DNA from: Paludibacteraceae bacterium
GTDB lineage: Bacteria; Bacteroidota; Bacteroidia; Bacteroidales; Paludibacteraceae
DNA length: 64,000 bases
Assembly: GCA_024400115.1 (NCBI GenBank)
Contig: JAKSNF010000002.1
Coordinates: 1 to 64,000, forward strand
Reading direction: 5' to 3'
Both the position numbers and the translations under genes were made by a program. The notes under the pieces were generated by a model. The model saw nothing but the letters and a program-made list of their open reading frames with translations. It was not told where the DNA came from and did not search any database. Shown here piece by piece: positions 45,959 through 55,251 of this stretch (position 1 is its first letter; every line of letters begins with the position of its first letter).

Positions 45959-48523
45959 ATGAAAAAGTTTAATATTGACTGGAAAGCGATACTGCCTTAT
46001 GCGGTAGCGATTGTAGTTTTTATTGGTGTGGCTGTTATTTATTGCTCACCTTTATTGAATGGCAAAGTACTGCAAGCAGGTGACGTCAACAACTGGAAAG
46101 GAGCGGCGCAAGAGGCGCGCGAATTTAAACAACAAACAGGTGAGACTACTTGGTGGACCAACTCTATGTTTGGTGGAATGCCGACTTATCAGATTACGGG
46201 TAGCACACCCACCAACATTATACGAGGTAAGTTAGAAAAGATTGCGCATTTTGGCTTCTTTGAAGACCTCAATCCTATCGGTATTATCGCTGCTTATTTC
46301 TTTGGGTTCTTCCTATTATTACTTTGCTTTGGTGTTAATCCTTGGCTCAGCTTAGTAGGCGGACTGGCAATGGGCTTGTCTTCGTATTTCTTCCTTATTA
46401 TTCCTGCCGGACACATAACGAAAGCCGTCGGTTTAGGCTTCTTAGCACCTATGATTGGTGGTTTTTATGCTATCTTTAGAAAGAGATATTGGCTTGGCGC
46501 ACCATTAGTCACTATTTATGGTATTTTAGGTATCACCCTTCACCCGCAGATGACCTATTATATCTGCATGCTGCTGGGTGTTATGGCTATTGCCGAACTG
46601 TATATTCATATCTCTGAGAAACGTTGGAAAGACCTCGGCATGGGCGTGGGTATCCTTCTTATCTGCGGATTACTCATCTTTGGTACCAAACTCAGTTGGT
46701 GGCAGATGAACCAAACATATCTCAAAGAGACGATGCGTGGCGAGCACTCCGAACTGGTCAAAGAGACCGATGCTACCAACAAAACGGCAGGACTGGATCT
46801 CGATTATGCCACAGCTTGGTCCTACGGCATCAACGAGACAATGACCTTCCTCATTCCTAACTACATGGGTGGTGCCAGTGGTTATAACTTAGGGAACAAT
46901 AGTTTATTGGAGGAAGAACTCAAACAAATAGGCGTTCCGGCTCGTCAGGCGAAAGGGTTCTGCCAATCAGCACCAACCTATTGGGGTGAAAAGCCCTTCA
47001 CTTCCGGTCCTGTCTATATGGGAGCTATCATTGTCTTCCTCTTTGTTCTTGGTTTGATTATTGTCCCTGGACCTTATAAATGGGCACTGCTTATTGCCAC
47101 ACTCTTCTCTGTGGCACTCGCTTGGGGACGACACTTCATGCCGCTCACGGAGTTCTTCTTTAACTACTTCCCCATGTACAACAAGTTCCGAGCGGTGGAG
47201 AGTATCCTTGTCGTGGCAGAGATAACGATGCCCTTATTAGGCTTCCTTGCCTTGCAACGTCTGACAGCGCAGCGGTCTAACAGCGATAGCGGTCTTTCAG
47301 CCGCAGGCGGTCTTTCAGCGAAGCGGGCTATCTTCATCGCCGCTGGCATAACTGCCGGTATCTGTCTTATCTTCGCCCTCTTTGGCGGCAGTATATGTTC
47401 TTTCACCTCGTCTTATGATGAACAGTGGAAAGGACAGGTAGGTAACAAAATATACCAAATGATTATCGACCAACGCGCTGCCATGTTAAAAGCGGATGCT
47501 TGGCGTTCGTTTATCCTCATTGCCTTAGCGGCTGCGGCTCTGTTAGTATATCTATCTCTTTCAGCGAAGCGGTCTAACAGCGAAGCGGTCTTACAGCGAA
47601 GCGGTCTAACAGGCAAAGCCGGTCTATATGCCGTCCTCGGTATACTTATCCTTCTCGACATGGTGCCTGTCAATCGTTGTTTCTTTGATGCAGATAATTT
47701 CATAAGCAAGAAGGAGGATAACCGCTATTTCGCTATGCAGCCTTGGGAAGAGCAGATTCTCAAAGACAAGAGCCTTGATTATCGCGTCCTTAATGTAGCA
47801 GCCAACACCTTCAATGATGCCCGCACCTCGTATCGCCTCAAGTCTATCGGTGGCTACTCGGCTGCCAAACTACGCCGTTATCAAGACCTCATAGATGAGC
47901 ATATATCACAAAATAATTGGCAAGTTATTAATATGCTCAATACCAAATATATCATCACCCACAATGGCGTTCAACTCAATCCTGAAGCTTTTGGAAATGC
48001 GTGGTTTGTGGATAAAGTGCATTTTGTTGACACGCCCAATGCAGAGAGTGATGCCCTCAATACACTCGACCTTCGTCATGAAGCGGTAATAGACACCACT
48101 TTGCTGGCAAATTCCTGCCTTCTGCCGTCCATCATCCGTACTTCAGCATTGGAATCTGATCGGAAGCTCATTGGAAGCTCATCGGAATCTTCCTTAGACA
48201 TGATAGAGTTAACTGAGTACCAACCCAATAGGCTTACCTATAGATCAACAACCGAAAAGGATAGGGTGTGTGTCTTCTCGGAGATATATTATCCTTACGA
48301 TTGGCATCTCTATATTGACGGAGAAGAGCAACCTATTGGTCGCGCTAACTATACCTTGCGTACTGCCGTTATTCCGGCAGGGCAACATGAGATAGTAATG
48401 GAGTTTGTACCCGCAGCCCTCAAAACAGACAGGTGGTGTATGGCGATACTGATTATTGCAATGCTGCTGAGTCTTGCGGGGCTTGGATATCTAATAGTGT
48501 CTTCCTCCAAAGCTTCCCGATAA
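45959..48523 (+). CDS. YfhO-family integral membrane protein (putative glycosyltransferase-like)
   Basis: 854 residues with about 12-14 membrane helices and large extracytoplasmic regions, including a C-terminal beta-rich domain (about 740-825; YRSTTEKDRVCVFSEIYYPYDW ... IDGEEQPIGRANYTL). Bears the YfhO signature (LNGKVLQAGDVNNWKGAAQEAREF, MFGGMPTYQI). Related proteins attach sugars to teichoic acids or lipids; its substrate here is unknown. Two loops contain GCGGTCT-type repeats (AQRSNSDSGLSAAGGLSAK near 440 and SAKRSNSEAVLQRSGLTGK near 540). The 3' end overlaps the opposite-strand glycosyltransferase gene by 71 bp. Confidence 0.85.
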   Translation: MKKFNIDWKAILPYAVAIVVFIGVAVIYCSPLLNGKVLQAGDVNNWKGAAQEAREFKQQTGETTWWTNSMFGGMPTYQITGSTPTNIIRGKLEKIAHFGFFEDLNPIGIIAAYFFGFFLLLLCFGVNPWLSLVGGLAMGLSSYFFLIIPAGHITKAVGLGFLAPMIGGFYAIFRKRYWLGAPLVTIYGILGITLHPQMTYYICMLLGVMAIAELYIHISEKRWKDLGMGVGILLICGLLIFGTKLSWWQMNQTYLKETMRGEHSELVKETDATNKTAGLDLDYATAWSYGINETMTFLIPNYMGGASGYNLGNNSLLEEELKQIGVPARQAKGFCQSAPTYWGEKPFTSGPVYMGAIIVFLFVLGLIIVPGPYKWALLIATLFSVALAWGRHFMPLTEFFFNYFPMYNKFRAVESILVVAEITMPLLGFLALQRLTAQRSNSDSGLSAAGGLSAKRAIFIAAGITAGICLIFALFGGSICSFTSSYDEQWKGQVGNKIYQMIIDQRAAMLKADAWRSFILIALAAAALLVYLSLSAKRSNSEAVLQRSGLTGKAGLYAVLGILILLDMVPVNRCFFDADNFISKKEDNRYFAMQPWEEQILKDKSLDYRVLNVAANTFNDARTSYRLKSIGGYSAAKLRRYQDLIDEHISQNNWQVINMLNTKYIITHNGVQLNPEAFGNAWFVDKVHFVDTPNAESDALNTLDLRHEAVIDTTLLANSCLLPSIIRTSALESDRKLIGSSSESSLDMIELTEYQPNRLTYRSTTEKDRVCVFSEIYYPYDWHLYIDGEEQPIGRANYTLRTAVIPAGQHEIVMEFVPAALKTDRWCMAILIIAMLLSLAGLGYLIVSSSKASR
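47264..47327. repeat. GCGGTCT-type repeats inside yfhO (first array)
   Basis: Four units of 16-18 bp with core cagcgAagcggtct, in frame, between two predicted membrane helices. Confidence 0.8.
47558..47625. repeat. GCGGTCT-type repeats inside yfhO (second array)
   Basis: Three near-identical 16-bp units (cagcgaagcggtctaa and variants) and a fourth degenerate one, in frame. Confidence 0.85.
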
Positions 48524-49688
48524 TCTCCATATCAAACGATTTCGATTTTTCGATGGCAGCCGTTGCCATTTGGAGACGTTTATTGGGGCTAAGCATTAAC
48601 TCCGCTATAGATTCGTACATGGCGCGTAAATCGTTGTCCGGGGCAACAATACCATTTTTGTCGTGGTCAATAATCTCATTGGCTGCTGCGTATGAGTTAA
48701 ATACACAGGGAATAACCCCTTGAGGCATACTTTCCATGATAACCATCGGCCAACCTTCGTATGAGGATGGAGATAGTAATATGGAGGCTTTTTGATAATA
48801 AGGTTGCGGGTCTTGCCGTCCTACCAAAACAACATTCTTAAGGTGATATTTGTTGATAAGCCACTTGTAGTATCCTTCTGAAACGCCTTCGCCTATAATC
48901 GTTAGTTTCCAGTCGTTGAGAAGAGGATTCTTTTCTATCATCCGCCATACGCGTAAGGCATACGAGATACGTTTTTGGGGTTCATACAAACGACCGACGA
49001 TAATAACTTCTTTCTCCTTCCTGCCCAACTCGTCTTTGTTAATATACTCCCCAAAAGGTAGCGGATTATGTACAACAGCAAATTTATCGTATCGGGTTGA
49101 GCAGGCGATGTTCAAATATTGTTTAACGTATTCTTGCGAGAAGACGACCACTTTATCGGATGTTTCTAAGGGACGAGCATACCGCTCTCGAATAACGGCT
49201 TGAATCAATTTAGAACTTATTGGACGGCTTATAGTAATGAGCCATTTTTTCAAAACATCTATAAACTTCCCTTTGTGCGTTAAGTTGTAATAGACCATAG
49301 AAAATGTGGTATAGGAGCATGCTTCATACCCGGGCATAAAATGAATACAATAAGTAGTCTTTGCGTGACATACATGTGCTATTTTGTTGATGATAGGAAT
49401 AACTCTTACATACTCTATATTAGACACATTGATAATGACTCTATCTATTTGATTGGCTATCAAGAAACTTTGTAATTCATCTTCGTTGAGAGGGAGCGTC
49501 AATTGTAATCCCGCGGAAAAGACCTCGGATAAACCTCTCGGATTAGCATTAAAATAGGCGTTAAAACAAGTGTCTCCTCCTGTATGAACAAAGTATGTAC
49601 TTAATGCTGTAACCACGCGATTGATGCCGGTGTTGTCGTTGGCACTTGCAGAGGCGCATTCGTAATTCGTTATTTGTAGGATATTCAT
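48453..49688 (-). CDS. Glycosyltransferase family 4 (GT-B fold)
   Basis: 411 residues. GT-B architecture: N-terminal lobe 1-200 (NILQITNYECASASANDNTGI) and C-terminal nucleotide-sugar lobe with VGRLYEPQKRISYALRVW, IIGEGVSEGYYK and SSYEGWPMVIMESMPQGVIP (EX7E motif), typical of retaining GT4 enzymes. Last gene of the glycan operon. Its final 71 bp overlap the 3' end of yfhO antisense, an unusually deep convergent overlap; the C-terminus (DIQAPQDSAALQ) lies beyond the fold and may be an extension. Confidence 0.88.
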   Translation of the reverse strand: MNILQITNYECASASANDNTGINRVVTALSTYFVHTGGDTCFNAYFNANPRGLSEVFSAGLQLTLPLNEDELQSFLIANQIDRVIINVSNIEYVRVIPIINKIAHVCHAKTTYCIHFMPGYEACSYTTFSMVYYNLTHKGKFIDVLKKWLITISRPISSKLIQAVIRERYARPLETSDKVVVFSQEYVKQYLNIACSTRYDKFAVVHNPLPFGEYINKDELGRKEKEVIIVGRLYEPQKRISYALRVWRMIEKNPLLNDWKLTIIGEGVSEGYYKWLINKYHLKNVVLVGRQDPQPYYQKASILLSPSSYEGWPMVIMESMPQGVIPCVFNSYAAANEIIDHDKNGIVAPDNDLRAMYESIAELMLSPNKRLQMATAAIEKSKSFDMEIIGKLWRKTLLDIQAPQDSAALQ

Positions 49689-49698
49689 AGCAGACCTT

Positions 49699-50589
49699 TT
49701 ATAATAATCCCTTCGTTACATTTCTTCTAAATAAAATCAGTTTATTACCTTTGGCAGGATGTCCTTGCAGACAATAACCAATCCACAAAGCCAATGTTCC
49801 GCCCCATTTGACGGCCTCTAAAAATAGTCGCTTGCTGTATTCAATCTTGGATATAGCGAGCGTTCTTTGTCGTTCACTTTGACCAACTCCTAATCCTAAG
49901 CGATAAATATATTCATCCGTTGTGCGCGAGGAAGGAATACAATGCTCTACCGCTATTTCCGGTAGGTAGTAAATAGGGACATTTAGCGCCTTGATACGAT
50001 TGAAATAATCTTTCTCTTCACCGCCGATTAGATTTTTTCCACTTCGTCCCAAAGAGGTATTAAACAATCCACATCTGTCAGCAGTTATTTTGCTAAAGCC
50101 CATATTAGCACCAATCGGATAGTCTTTGGTAAATAGGCACACATTATTTCCTTTATCAATAGCAGAAAGCCACGAGGCACTCCACTTGCTGAGCCAAGAG
50201 GGAGTTGCGCCCTCCTCAAAGAGCGGATAAATACGTCCACCAAAGGCATCCATATCAGGAATTTGTTGTATATATAGCGATAAACGCTCTAAATAATTCT
50301 CACTTACAAAGGCATCATCATCTAAAAAGACGAACCATTCGCCTTTGGCTTCCTTGATTCCTCGATTGCGAGCATAACTAAGTCCTTGTTGTGTTTCTAC
50401 CAAATAACGGAAAGGAACAGCCGAATACTGTGTGGCAAAGTCTTTGCAAATAGAAGCTGTGGAATCGGTACTATTGTTATCAATCAGCAGCAGTTCCCAT
50501 TCCCCATTATAGCGGTTATTGGCTAACCGCCGAAGTGTCTCACTTAAGTATTTCTCTCTATTGTATGTACAAATAATAACGCTTAACAT
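49699..50589 (-). CDS. Glycosyltransferase family 2
   Basis: 296 residues, GT-A fold. MLSVIICTYNREKYLSETLRRLANN start, LLIDNNSTDST, FLDDDAFVS (metal-binding DxD) and AEN-type acceptor region with IGGEEKDYFNRI. Inverting family 2 transferases add a single sugar to a polysaccharide. 10 bp before the GT4 gene and overlapping the LicD-like gene by 7 nt. Confidence 0.9.
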   Translation of the reverse strand: MLSVIICTYNREKYLSETLRRLANNRYNGEWELLLIDNNSTDSTASICKDFATQYSAVPFRYLVETQQGLSYARNRGIKEAKGEWFVFLDDDAFVSENYLERLSLYIQQIPDMDAFGGRIYPLFEEGATPSWLSKWSASWLSAIDKGNNVCLFTKDYPIGANMGFSKITADRCGLFNTSLGRSGKNLIGGEEKDYFNRIKALNVPIYYLPEIAVEHCIPSSRTTDEYIYRLGLGVGQSERQRTLAISKIEYSKRLFLEAVKWGGTLALWIGYCLQGHPAKGNKLILFRRNVTKGLL

Positions 50590-51275
50590 AATCTTCTATA
50601 CGAACGTTCTTGGGTATGAATGATTCTTGTTATATATCCATCTTTGGCGTTCCAGTTTTTAATGGGGATCATATACGAATCGGAGTAGATGGCGCGCAAC
50701 CAACCATCGGTATCTACGGGCATATAAATTTGCAAGCCTAAAAACTCTCGACGCTCAAACTCGCAAGCAGGGACATACGACCTATCGCAAGGGAAGCCAT
50801 CGGTTGCATTGGCTTCCTTCCATTCTTTCGTCTCATGTTTGCGTTGAATAACGCTATACAAGTCTTTGCCCTCGCGGAAATAATAGAAAATATCTAAATG
50901 CAATTTGTTATAAATATACGTTTCTTCTACTACTTGTCCCGTTCCTGCCATCACGTTCTGCCGATAGAGATGAAAACCGGCTTGCTCCATTTTATCGTGA
51001 AGGTCGGCAGGAATTTCGTTCTCTAAAACACCTAAGTCTATATCCGGATCATAAGAAATGAACCCGTGGTCACGGTACGCCCCCAATAAGGCACCATACG
51101 TTAAAAAAGTTTTTATGCCCATCGAAGAAAAAACTTCATCTGCCTTGGCAAGCATAGCTAATCCGTCGCGTTTCATTCTTCGCGCTTGCACCTCAAACTT
51201 AATGCGATTGATGACCTCAACGATAGGCTTATAAATGCCTAATTTAACACATATTTTAACAACTAAATCTCTCAT
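50583..51275 (-). CDS. LicD-family phosphotransferase-like protein
   Basis: 230 residues from the ATG at 51275, which overlaps the stop of the previous gene as ATGA. LicD-like nucleotidyltransferase-fold core: FLTYGALLGAYRDHGFISYDPDIDLGV (about 39-65), with the Asp pair used for metal binding. LicD enzymes move phosphocholine or similar groups from a CDP donor onto sugars. The nearby LicC-like domain could supply the CDP donor, which makes this the likely last step of a phospho-decoration; the group transferred is unknown. Confidence 0.78.
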   Translation of the reverse strand: MRDLVVKICVKLGIYKPIVEVINRIKFEVQARRMKRDGLAMLAKADEVFSSMGIKTFLTYGALLGAYRDHGFISYDPDIDLGVLENEIPADLHDKMEQAGFHLYRQNVMAGTGQVVEETYIYNKLHLDIFYYFREGKDLYSVIQRKHETKEWKEANATDGFPCDRSYVPACEFERREFLGLQIYMPVDTDGWLRAIYSDSYMIPIKNWNAKDGYITRIIHTQERSYRRLC

Positions 51276-52258
51276 AAGTATTGTTTCCCCCAAGATAAAA
51301 TCTTATCTATATGAGGTGTTTTTAAATTATTCTTGACGGCTAAATCTTTGACCAACTGTAATCCGAAGGGGAAGTCCTCTGTGAAATATCGACTTTGGAA
51401 GTCCGGTATCCACCCTTGCTTAGTCTTTTTCATTGGGGCATCAATACTTTGGAATGCCTGTATAGATTGCAATTTGCGCGCTAATGATAAGGCATCACCA
51501 CTTTCGTAGTATTCCAGTACGGAAGGGACAGACACTCCAACTATCTTACAAAGAGCCAGAAACTCCGTATCCATAGCTATATATTGCTCCGCACTATATT
51601 CGTCCCATTCGGCATAGAACTTCGCTTGCGTAGAGTATGTTATCCCCTCGTGCCAATCATGCCACATACCAAATAACCGTGCTGTATGCAATAGCGGATT
51701 ACTATTGGTTAAAGCCGCTTCTAAGTAGTTATGAAGTGCTGCAACAGGGGTGTTCAACCATGTTTCCCATTGAGTAGCAAACGAATCCGGCAGATTCTCA
51801 AGTGCTATGTATAATTGTGTCTTGTATCCCAATAATTGTGCAGAATGACCATATTCAGTTACGCGAGCAATATAGGGTACACGTTGAAAACCAAATAGAG
51901 CCGCCTTCTTATCAAAAACCTCGTGAGCACGAAAGAAGAAACCGGTGCTACTGACAATAGAACCAACGGCTTGGGTTGTGATATAAGGGGCTATATCTCG
52001 CAAAGTCTTTTCTATCAAGAACCCCGGCACGCATAATAGGATAATATCACTGTGTGGAACGGTTTTCTCGGCTTTGTCAGAGATAATATTCACGCTTCCT
52101 TTATACAACCTTCCGTTAAGGTCGGAAACTTCTATTTGGTGACTCCACAAGTGTGGTTTAGAAGTCAATAAATTAACTTCCACTTCGTCTTGTTGGGCTA
52201 ATACTCCGGCTGTGACTAACCCTAACGAACCTCCACCACAGATACAAACGCGTATCAT
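51272..52258 (-). CDS. Octopine/nopaline dehydrogenase-family NAD(P)-dependent oxidoreductase
   Basis: 328 residues. N-terminal Rossmann fold VCICGGGSLGLVTAGVLA (4-21), a SDIILLCVPGFLIEKTL helix, and a C-terminal helical domain with FGMWHDWHEGITYSTQ near 205, carrying the His/Asp expected for opine dehydrogenases (which reductively join an amino acid and a 2-oxoacid). Pairing with an aminotransferase/cytidylyltransferase fusion suggests a modified amino compound in the pathway. Overlaps both neighbours by 4 nt. Confidence 0.72.
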   Translation of the reverse strand: MIRVCICGGGSLGLVTAGVLAQQDEVEVNLLTSKPHLWSHQIEVSDLNGRLYKGSVNIISDKAEKTVPHSDIILLCVPGFLIEKTLRDIAPYITTQAVGSIVSSTGFFFRAHEVFDKKAALFGFQRVPYIARVTEYGHSAQLLGYKTQLYIALENLPDSFATQWETWLNTPVAALHNYLEAALTNSNPLLHTARLFGMWHDWHEGITYSTQAKFYAEWDEYSAEQYIAMDTEFLALCKIVGVSVPSVLEYYESGDALSLARKLQSIQAFQSIDAPMKKTKQGWIPDFQSRYFTEDFPFGLQLVKDLAVKNNLKTPHIDKILSWGKQYL

Positions 52259-54042
52259 AACTTCTTCAATGCCTCCACTAATCGGTCATTATCTTTGGTG
52301 TCTCGCACAGCCAAGCGGATATACGAACCGTCACATTTCTTTGTGCAATCCTTTATCAGAATCTTGCTTTCTTTCAATAAACGAATAGCGAGTTCACGCG
52401 GCGAGTGGGGTGCTTTTACTTCACACAATACATAATTGGCTTCACTTGGTAAAACACGCAGATAAGGAATCGTCTTCAATGCCTCTACAAACCGCTTGCG
52501 TTCCTCGCGGAAAGCGTCCATCGCTGTTGTATATGCCGTTTCATACTTACCCAAAATCTGCAAGAAGAACTCACCAAAGGAATTAATGTTCCAAATAGAC
52601 AACGATCGACGAATACCCGTCATAAGCGAGGCATTAGAAGTCGCCAATATGCCCAATCTCAACCCCGGAACGCCGTACGATTTAGAAATAGACTTAATAA
52701 CTACCAAGTGATCGTATTGTTCCAAAACCGCATTATCAAAGAAAGTGGGGTGCTCCTCTGAGAAGTCAATAAAACTCTCATCTAAAACAAGCACAATATC
52801 TTTCTCTTGACACCATTGAGCCAAACGTAAGCAGTCCTTGTAAGGGATATAATTACCGCTGGGGTTATCGGGATTAATCAGCACTAAAGACCAAATATCT
52901 TTATCGGCAAAATAAGCCATTAGGTCGTCTGCTGTATAATGGAAATCGGGAGCTTTTGCTGTATAAGTTACTAATTGCTCCGGCATAAAGCGATTAGGGT
53001 ATTCCTCAAAAGTAGGACGAACAACACCTACTCTACCCATCATCTGCTCCGAAAGAACCTTAATCAGTTCCGCAGCGCCATTGCCTACGGCGATATAGTC
53101 TTGCTTAACGCCAAAATCTTTAGCAACCAACAAGTCATTAACCCGTTGACCGGAAGGGTATTCGGTTAATAGTTTATCAAAATTGGCAGCCAACTCATCA
53201 CGCAACCGCTGATTAGGGAAATACGGATTTACTAAATAGCAAAAATCTAATAACTGCGGATAACGCCAATAACCTCCATAACGGGAGCATAATAAGTCAT
53301 ATTGACTATCCGAGAAGATAGATTCGGCTATATCTAAGTCTTGAATATCATCTATCTCATACCATTGTTCCCCCTCCAATGGTAAAGCACGCATACCTGA
53401 GTTATCTACCATCGTTATCACGCGAAGTACTTGTTCGTAGTATTCGTTCTTTCCCAACGCCTTACAATAAGCCTCTAAGAAAGGCACATACATGGAAGTA
53501 GAGAACTCACGCGAGAACTTATATACATTGACTGTTTTATAATACGAAGGAATCTCCTCATACTTAAACTGATTATTAGGTATAAAGCGTAAAATACGAT
53601 TCTCGTTATCCAAGGTCACCACCGTTCCGTCCATCCAATTCTCGTATTTATCTACAAGAGCCAAGTTCGGATAGGGGTGTTGAACTAACTTAGCAATCAC
53701 CGCATCTTCCATAATAATATCCGACTCAAACAGCAACGTATCTTCTTTTGTTAGCCATTCCTTTGCTAAATAAAGGGAGTAGATATTATTGGTCTTATCA
53801 AACACCTCATTGACCACAAACTCAACAGGTGTATTAACGGTCAAGGTGGCTAAATAGTCTTGCAACTCTTTCGCCTTATAACCAACCACCATGACCACGC
53901 GACTAAGGTTAAACTTATCTAATTGGTGCAGCAAGCGAGAAATCAGTGTTTCACCACCAACTTCTATCATACACTTAGTATTCCCTTTTGTCAATTCGCC
54001 GAGGCGTTTGCCCATTCCGGCAGCTAAAATTACAGCTTGCAT
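52255..54042 (-). CDS. Fusion: LicC-like nucleotidyltransferase + class I/II PLP aminotransferase
   Basis: 595 residues. The N-terminal half (about 1-235) is a nucleotidyltransferase of the sugar/choline-phosphate cytidylyltransferase class: LAAGMGKRLGELTKGNTKCMIEVGG and ESDIIMED for metal. The C-terminal half (about 240-595) is a fold-type I aminotransferase like HisC/CobD: VGNGAAELIKVL, NPDNPSGNYIP, VLDESFIDF and SISKSYGVPGLRLG with PLP Lys454. A single chain could make and activate an amino-bearing phosphate (by analogy with PntC-transaminase fusions that produce CMP-aminoethylphosphonate, although those use a different transaminase class, or CobD-like decarboxylation). The product is not known. 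Confidence 0.78.
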   Translation of the reverse strand: MQAVILAAGMGKRLGELTKGNTKCMIEVGGETLISRLLHQLDKFNLSRVVMVVGYKAKELQDYLATLTVNTPVEFVVNEVFDKTNNIYSLYLAKEWLTKEDTLLFESDIIMEDAVIAKLVQHPYPNLALVDKYENWMDGTVVTLDNENRILRFIPNNQFKYEEIPSYYKTVNVYKFSREFSTSMYVPFLEAYCKALGKNEYYEQVLRVITMVDNSGMRALPLEGEQWYEIDDIQDLDIAESIFSDSQYDLLCSRYGGYWRYPQLLDFCYLVNPYFPNQRLRDELAANFDKLLTEYPSGQRVNDLLVAKDFGVKQDYIAVGNGAAELIKVLSEQMMGRVGVVRPTFEEYPNRFMPEQLVTYTAKAPDFHYTADDLMAYFADKDIWSLVLINPDNPSGNYIPYKDCLRLAQWCQEKDIVLVLDESFIDFSEEHPTFFDNAVLEQYDHLVVIKSISKSYGVPGLRLGILATSNASLMTGIRRSLSIWNINSFGEFFLQILGKYETAYTTAMDAFREERKRFVEALKTIPYLRVLPSEANYVLCEVKAPHSPRELAIRLLKESKILIKDCTKKCDGSYIRLAVRDTKDNDRLVEALKKL

Positions 54043-54048
54043 ATCTTA

Positions 54049-54720
54049 TTATTCTAAATCCTTTTTATACGTTATTTTCCTATTCTCTTCTTCTCCCTCT
54101 ACAATATAAATCGGTTCCGAGGGGAGATAATGCAGCACTACTCCACAATCGTCCGTAGCAGCAAAAGCGGGATCCTGTAACCCTTTCTCGTACGCTTGCG
54201 CTATCGTCTCCAAACGGAAACCTTGCGGTGTTTGAACACGGCGATAGCGATTGCGATTGGGAATAGCAGAAACAAGCGCTCCCGACTCATCCGTCTCTAA
54301 TAACGTGTCCGTCGATGGGATAGCCACACAAACAGCATTATGCTCCTGCAATGCAGCCACTACATCATTGATGATTCGCTCGCTTACAAACGGACGTGCC
54401 GCGTCGTGCAATAACAAACATACATCGCGTTGTCCCTTATAAGCATTGATAGCCGCCAAAGAGGATAAGTATCGCTCTGCTCCACCGGGTAAAACATGCT
54501 TCACCTTCGTCCAACCGTTTTGAGCCACTATTGATTCCACCTTCGGGATATAGTCCTTGTGTGAGATAATGCAGATCTCATCGACATTTTCATTGCCGTG
54601 AAAAGCAGCTACACTCCACTCCAAAACAGTTTTCCCCTTTAGTGGTAAAAACTGCTTCGGCATATCCGTTCCCATCCGGTTTCCAACCCCTCCGGCTAAT
54701 ATGACTGCTACGTTCTTCAT
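54049..54720 (-). CDS. IspD/TarI-family cytidylyltransferase
   Basis: 223 residues. AVILAGGVGNRMGTDMPKQFLPL (4-26), LLHDAARPFVS, RRVQTPQGFRLETI and ATDDCGVVL, ending EEENRKITYKKDLE. The family includes IspD (MEP pathway) and TarI (CDP-ribitol). The QTPQGF and ATDDC segments with the setting in a glycan operon make a sugar-alcohol/polyol-phosphate or related cytidylyltransferase plausible, but IspD cannot be excluded from sequence alone. 6 bp before the fusion gene. Confidence 0.75.
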   Translation of the reverse strand: MKNVAVILAGGVGNRMGTDMPKQFLPLKGKTVLEWSVAAFHGNENVDEICIISHKDYIPKVESIVAQNGWTKVKHVLPGGAERYLSSLAAINAYKGQRDVCLLLHDAARPFVSERIINDVVAALQEHNAVCVAIPSTDTLLETDESGALVSAIPNRNRYRRVQTPQGFRLETIAQAYEKGLQDPAFAATDDCGVVLHYLPSEPIYIVEGEEENRKITYKKDLE

Positions 54721-54753
54721 TCTTGCGTCATCCTTCTCTCTACTATCGTTCTA

Positions 54754-55251
54754 CTACCGATACTGATCCAGTATTGCATCACAGATTTCCCTAATCGCAC
54801 CTTCACCACCACGATGTTCTAACACCAAAATTCCCGGTACGGCTTTAACGGCAGGTTGGGCATTTGCCGGACAAACAGGCGTGCCGACGTGCTGGAGCAG
54901 TTCAAGGTCGTTGACATCGTCTCCTACAAAGCACACATCTTCCAAAGTAATACCCATTTTAGCACAAATCTCTTTGGCGGCTTCCAGTTTGGATATACTC
55001 TTGTCGTCAATCACTCGCCCAACCCCCATATAGAGGTAGTCAAGGTTGAGTTTGCGCGCACGCATCTTAACAATATTATTGATCTCGCTTGTAAGAATAC
55101 CGCACGGAATACCTTGCTTGCGGAGCAACACCATGCCCATGCCATCATACACACAGAAACGCTTCACTTCGCGTTCGTCCTCGGTGTAATACAGACCGCC
55201 GTTGGTCATACACCCATCCACATCGGAAAGAAAAAGTTTGACTTGTTTCAT
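54754..55251 (-). CDS. KdsC-like HAD phosphatase
   Basis: 165 residues, no cap domain. Motif I DVDGCMTNGGLYY (10-22), then GMVLLRKQGIPCGILTSE, KLNLDYLYMGV and VCFVGDDVNDLELL (motif IV). It matches the C0-cap HAD family containing KdsC (3-deoxy-octulosonate-8-phosphate phosphatase) and nonulosonate-9-phosphate phosphatases. Classical KdsC reads DVDGVLTDG, so the substrate may be another 2-keto-3-deoxy sugar acid of the glycan. Overlaps the next gene by 4 nt. Confidence 0.82.
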   Translation of the reverse strand: MKQVKLFLSDVDGCMTNGGLYYTEDEREVKRFCVYDGMGMVLLRKQGIPCGILTSEINNIVKMRARKLNLDYLYMGVGRVIDDKSISKLEAAKEICAKMGITLEDVCFVGDDVNDLELLQHVGTPVCPANAQPAVKAVPGILVLEHRGGEGAIREICDAILDQYR

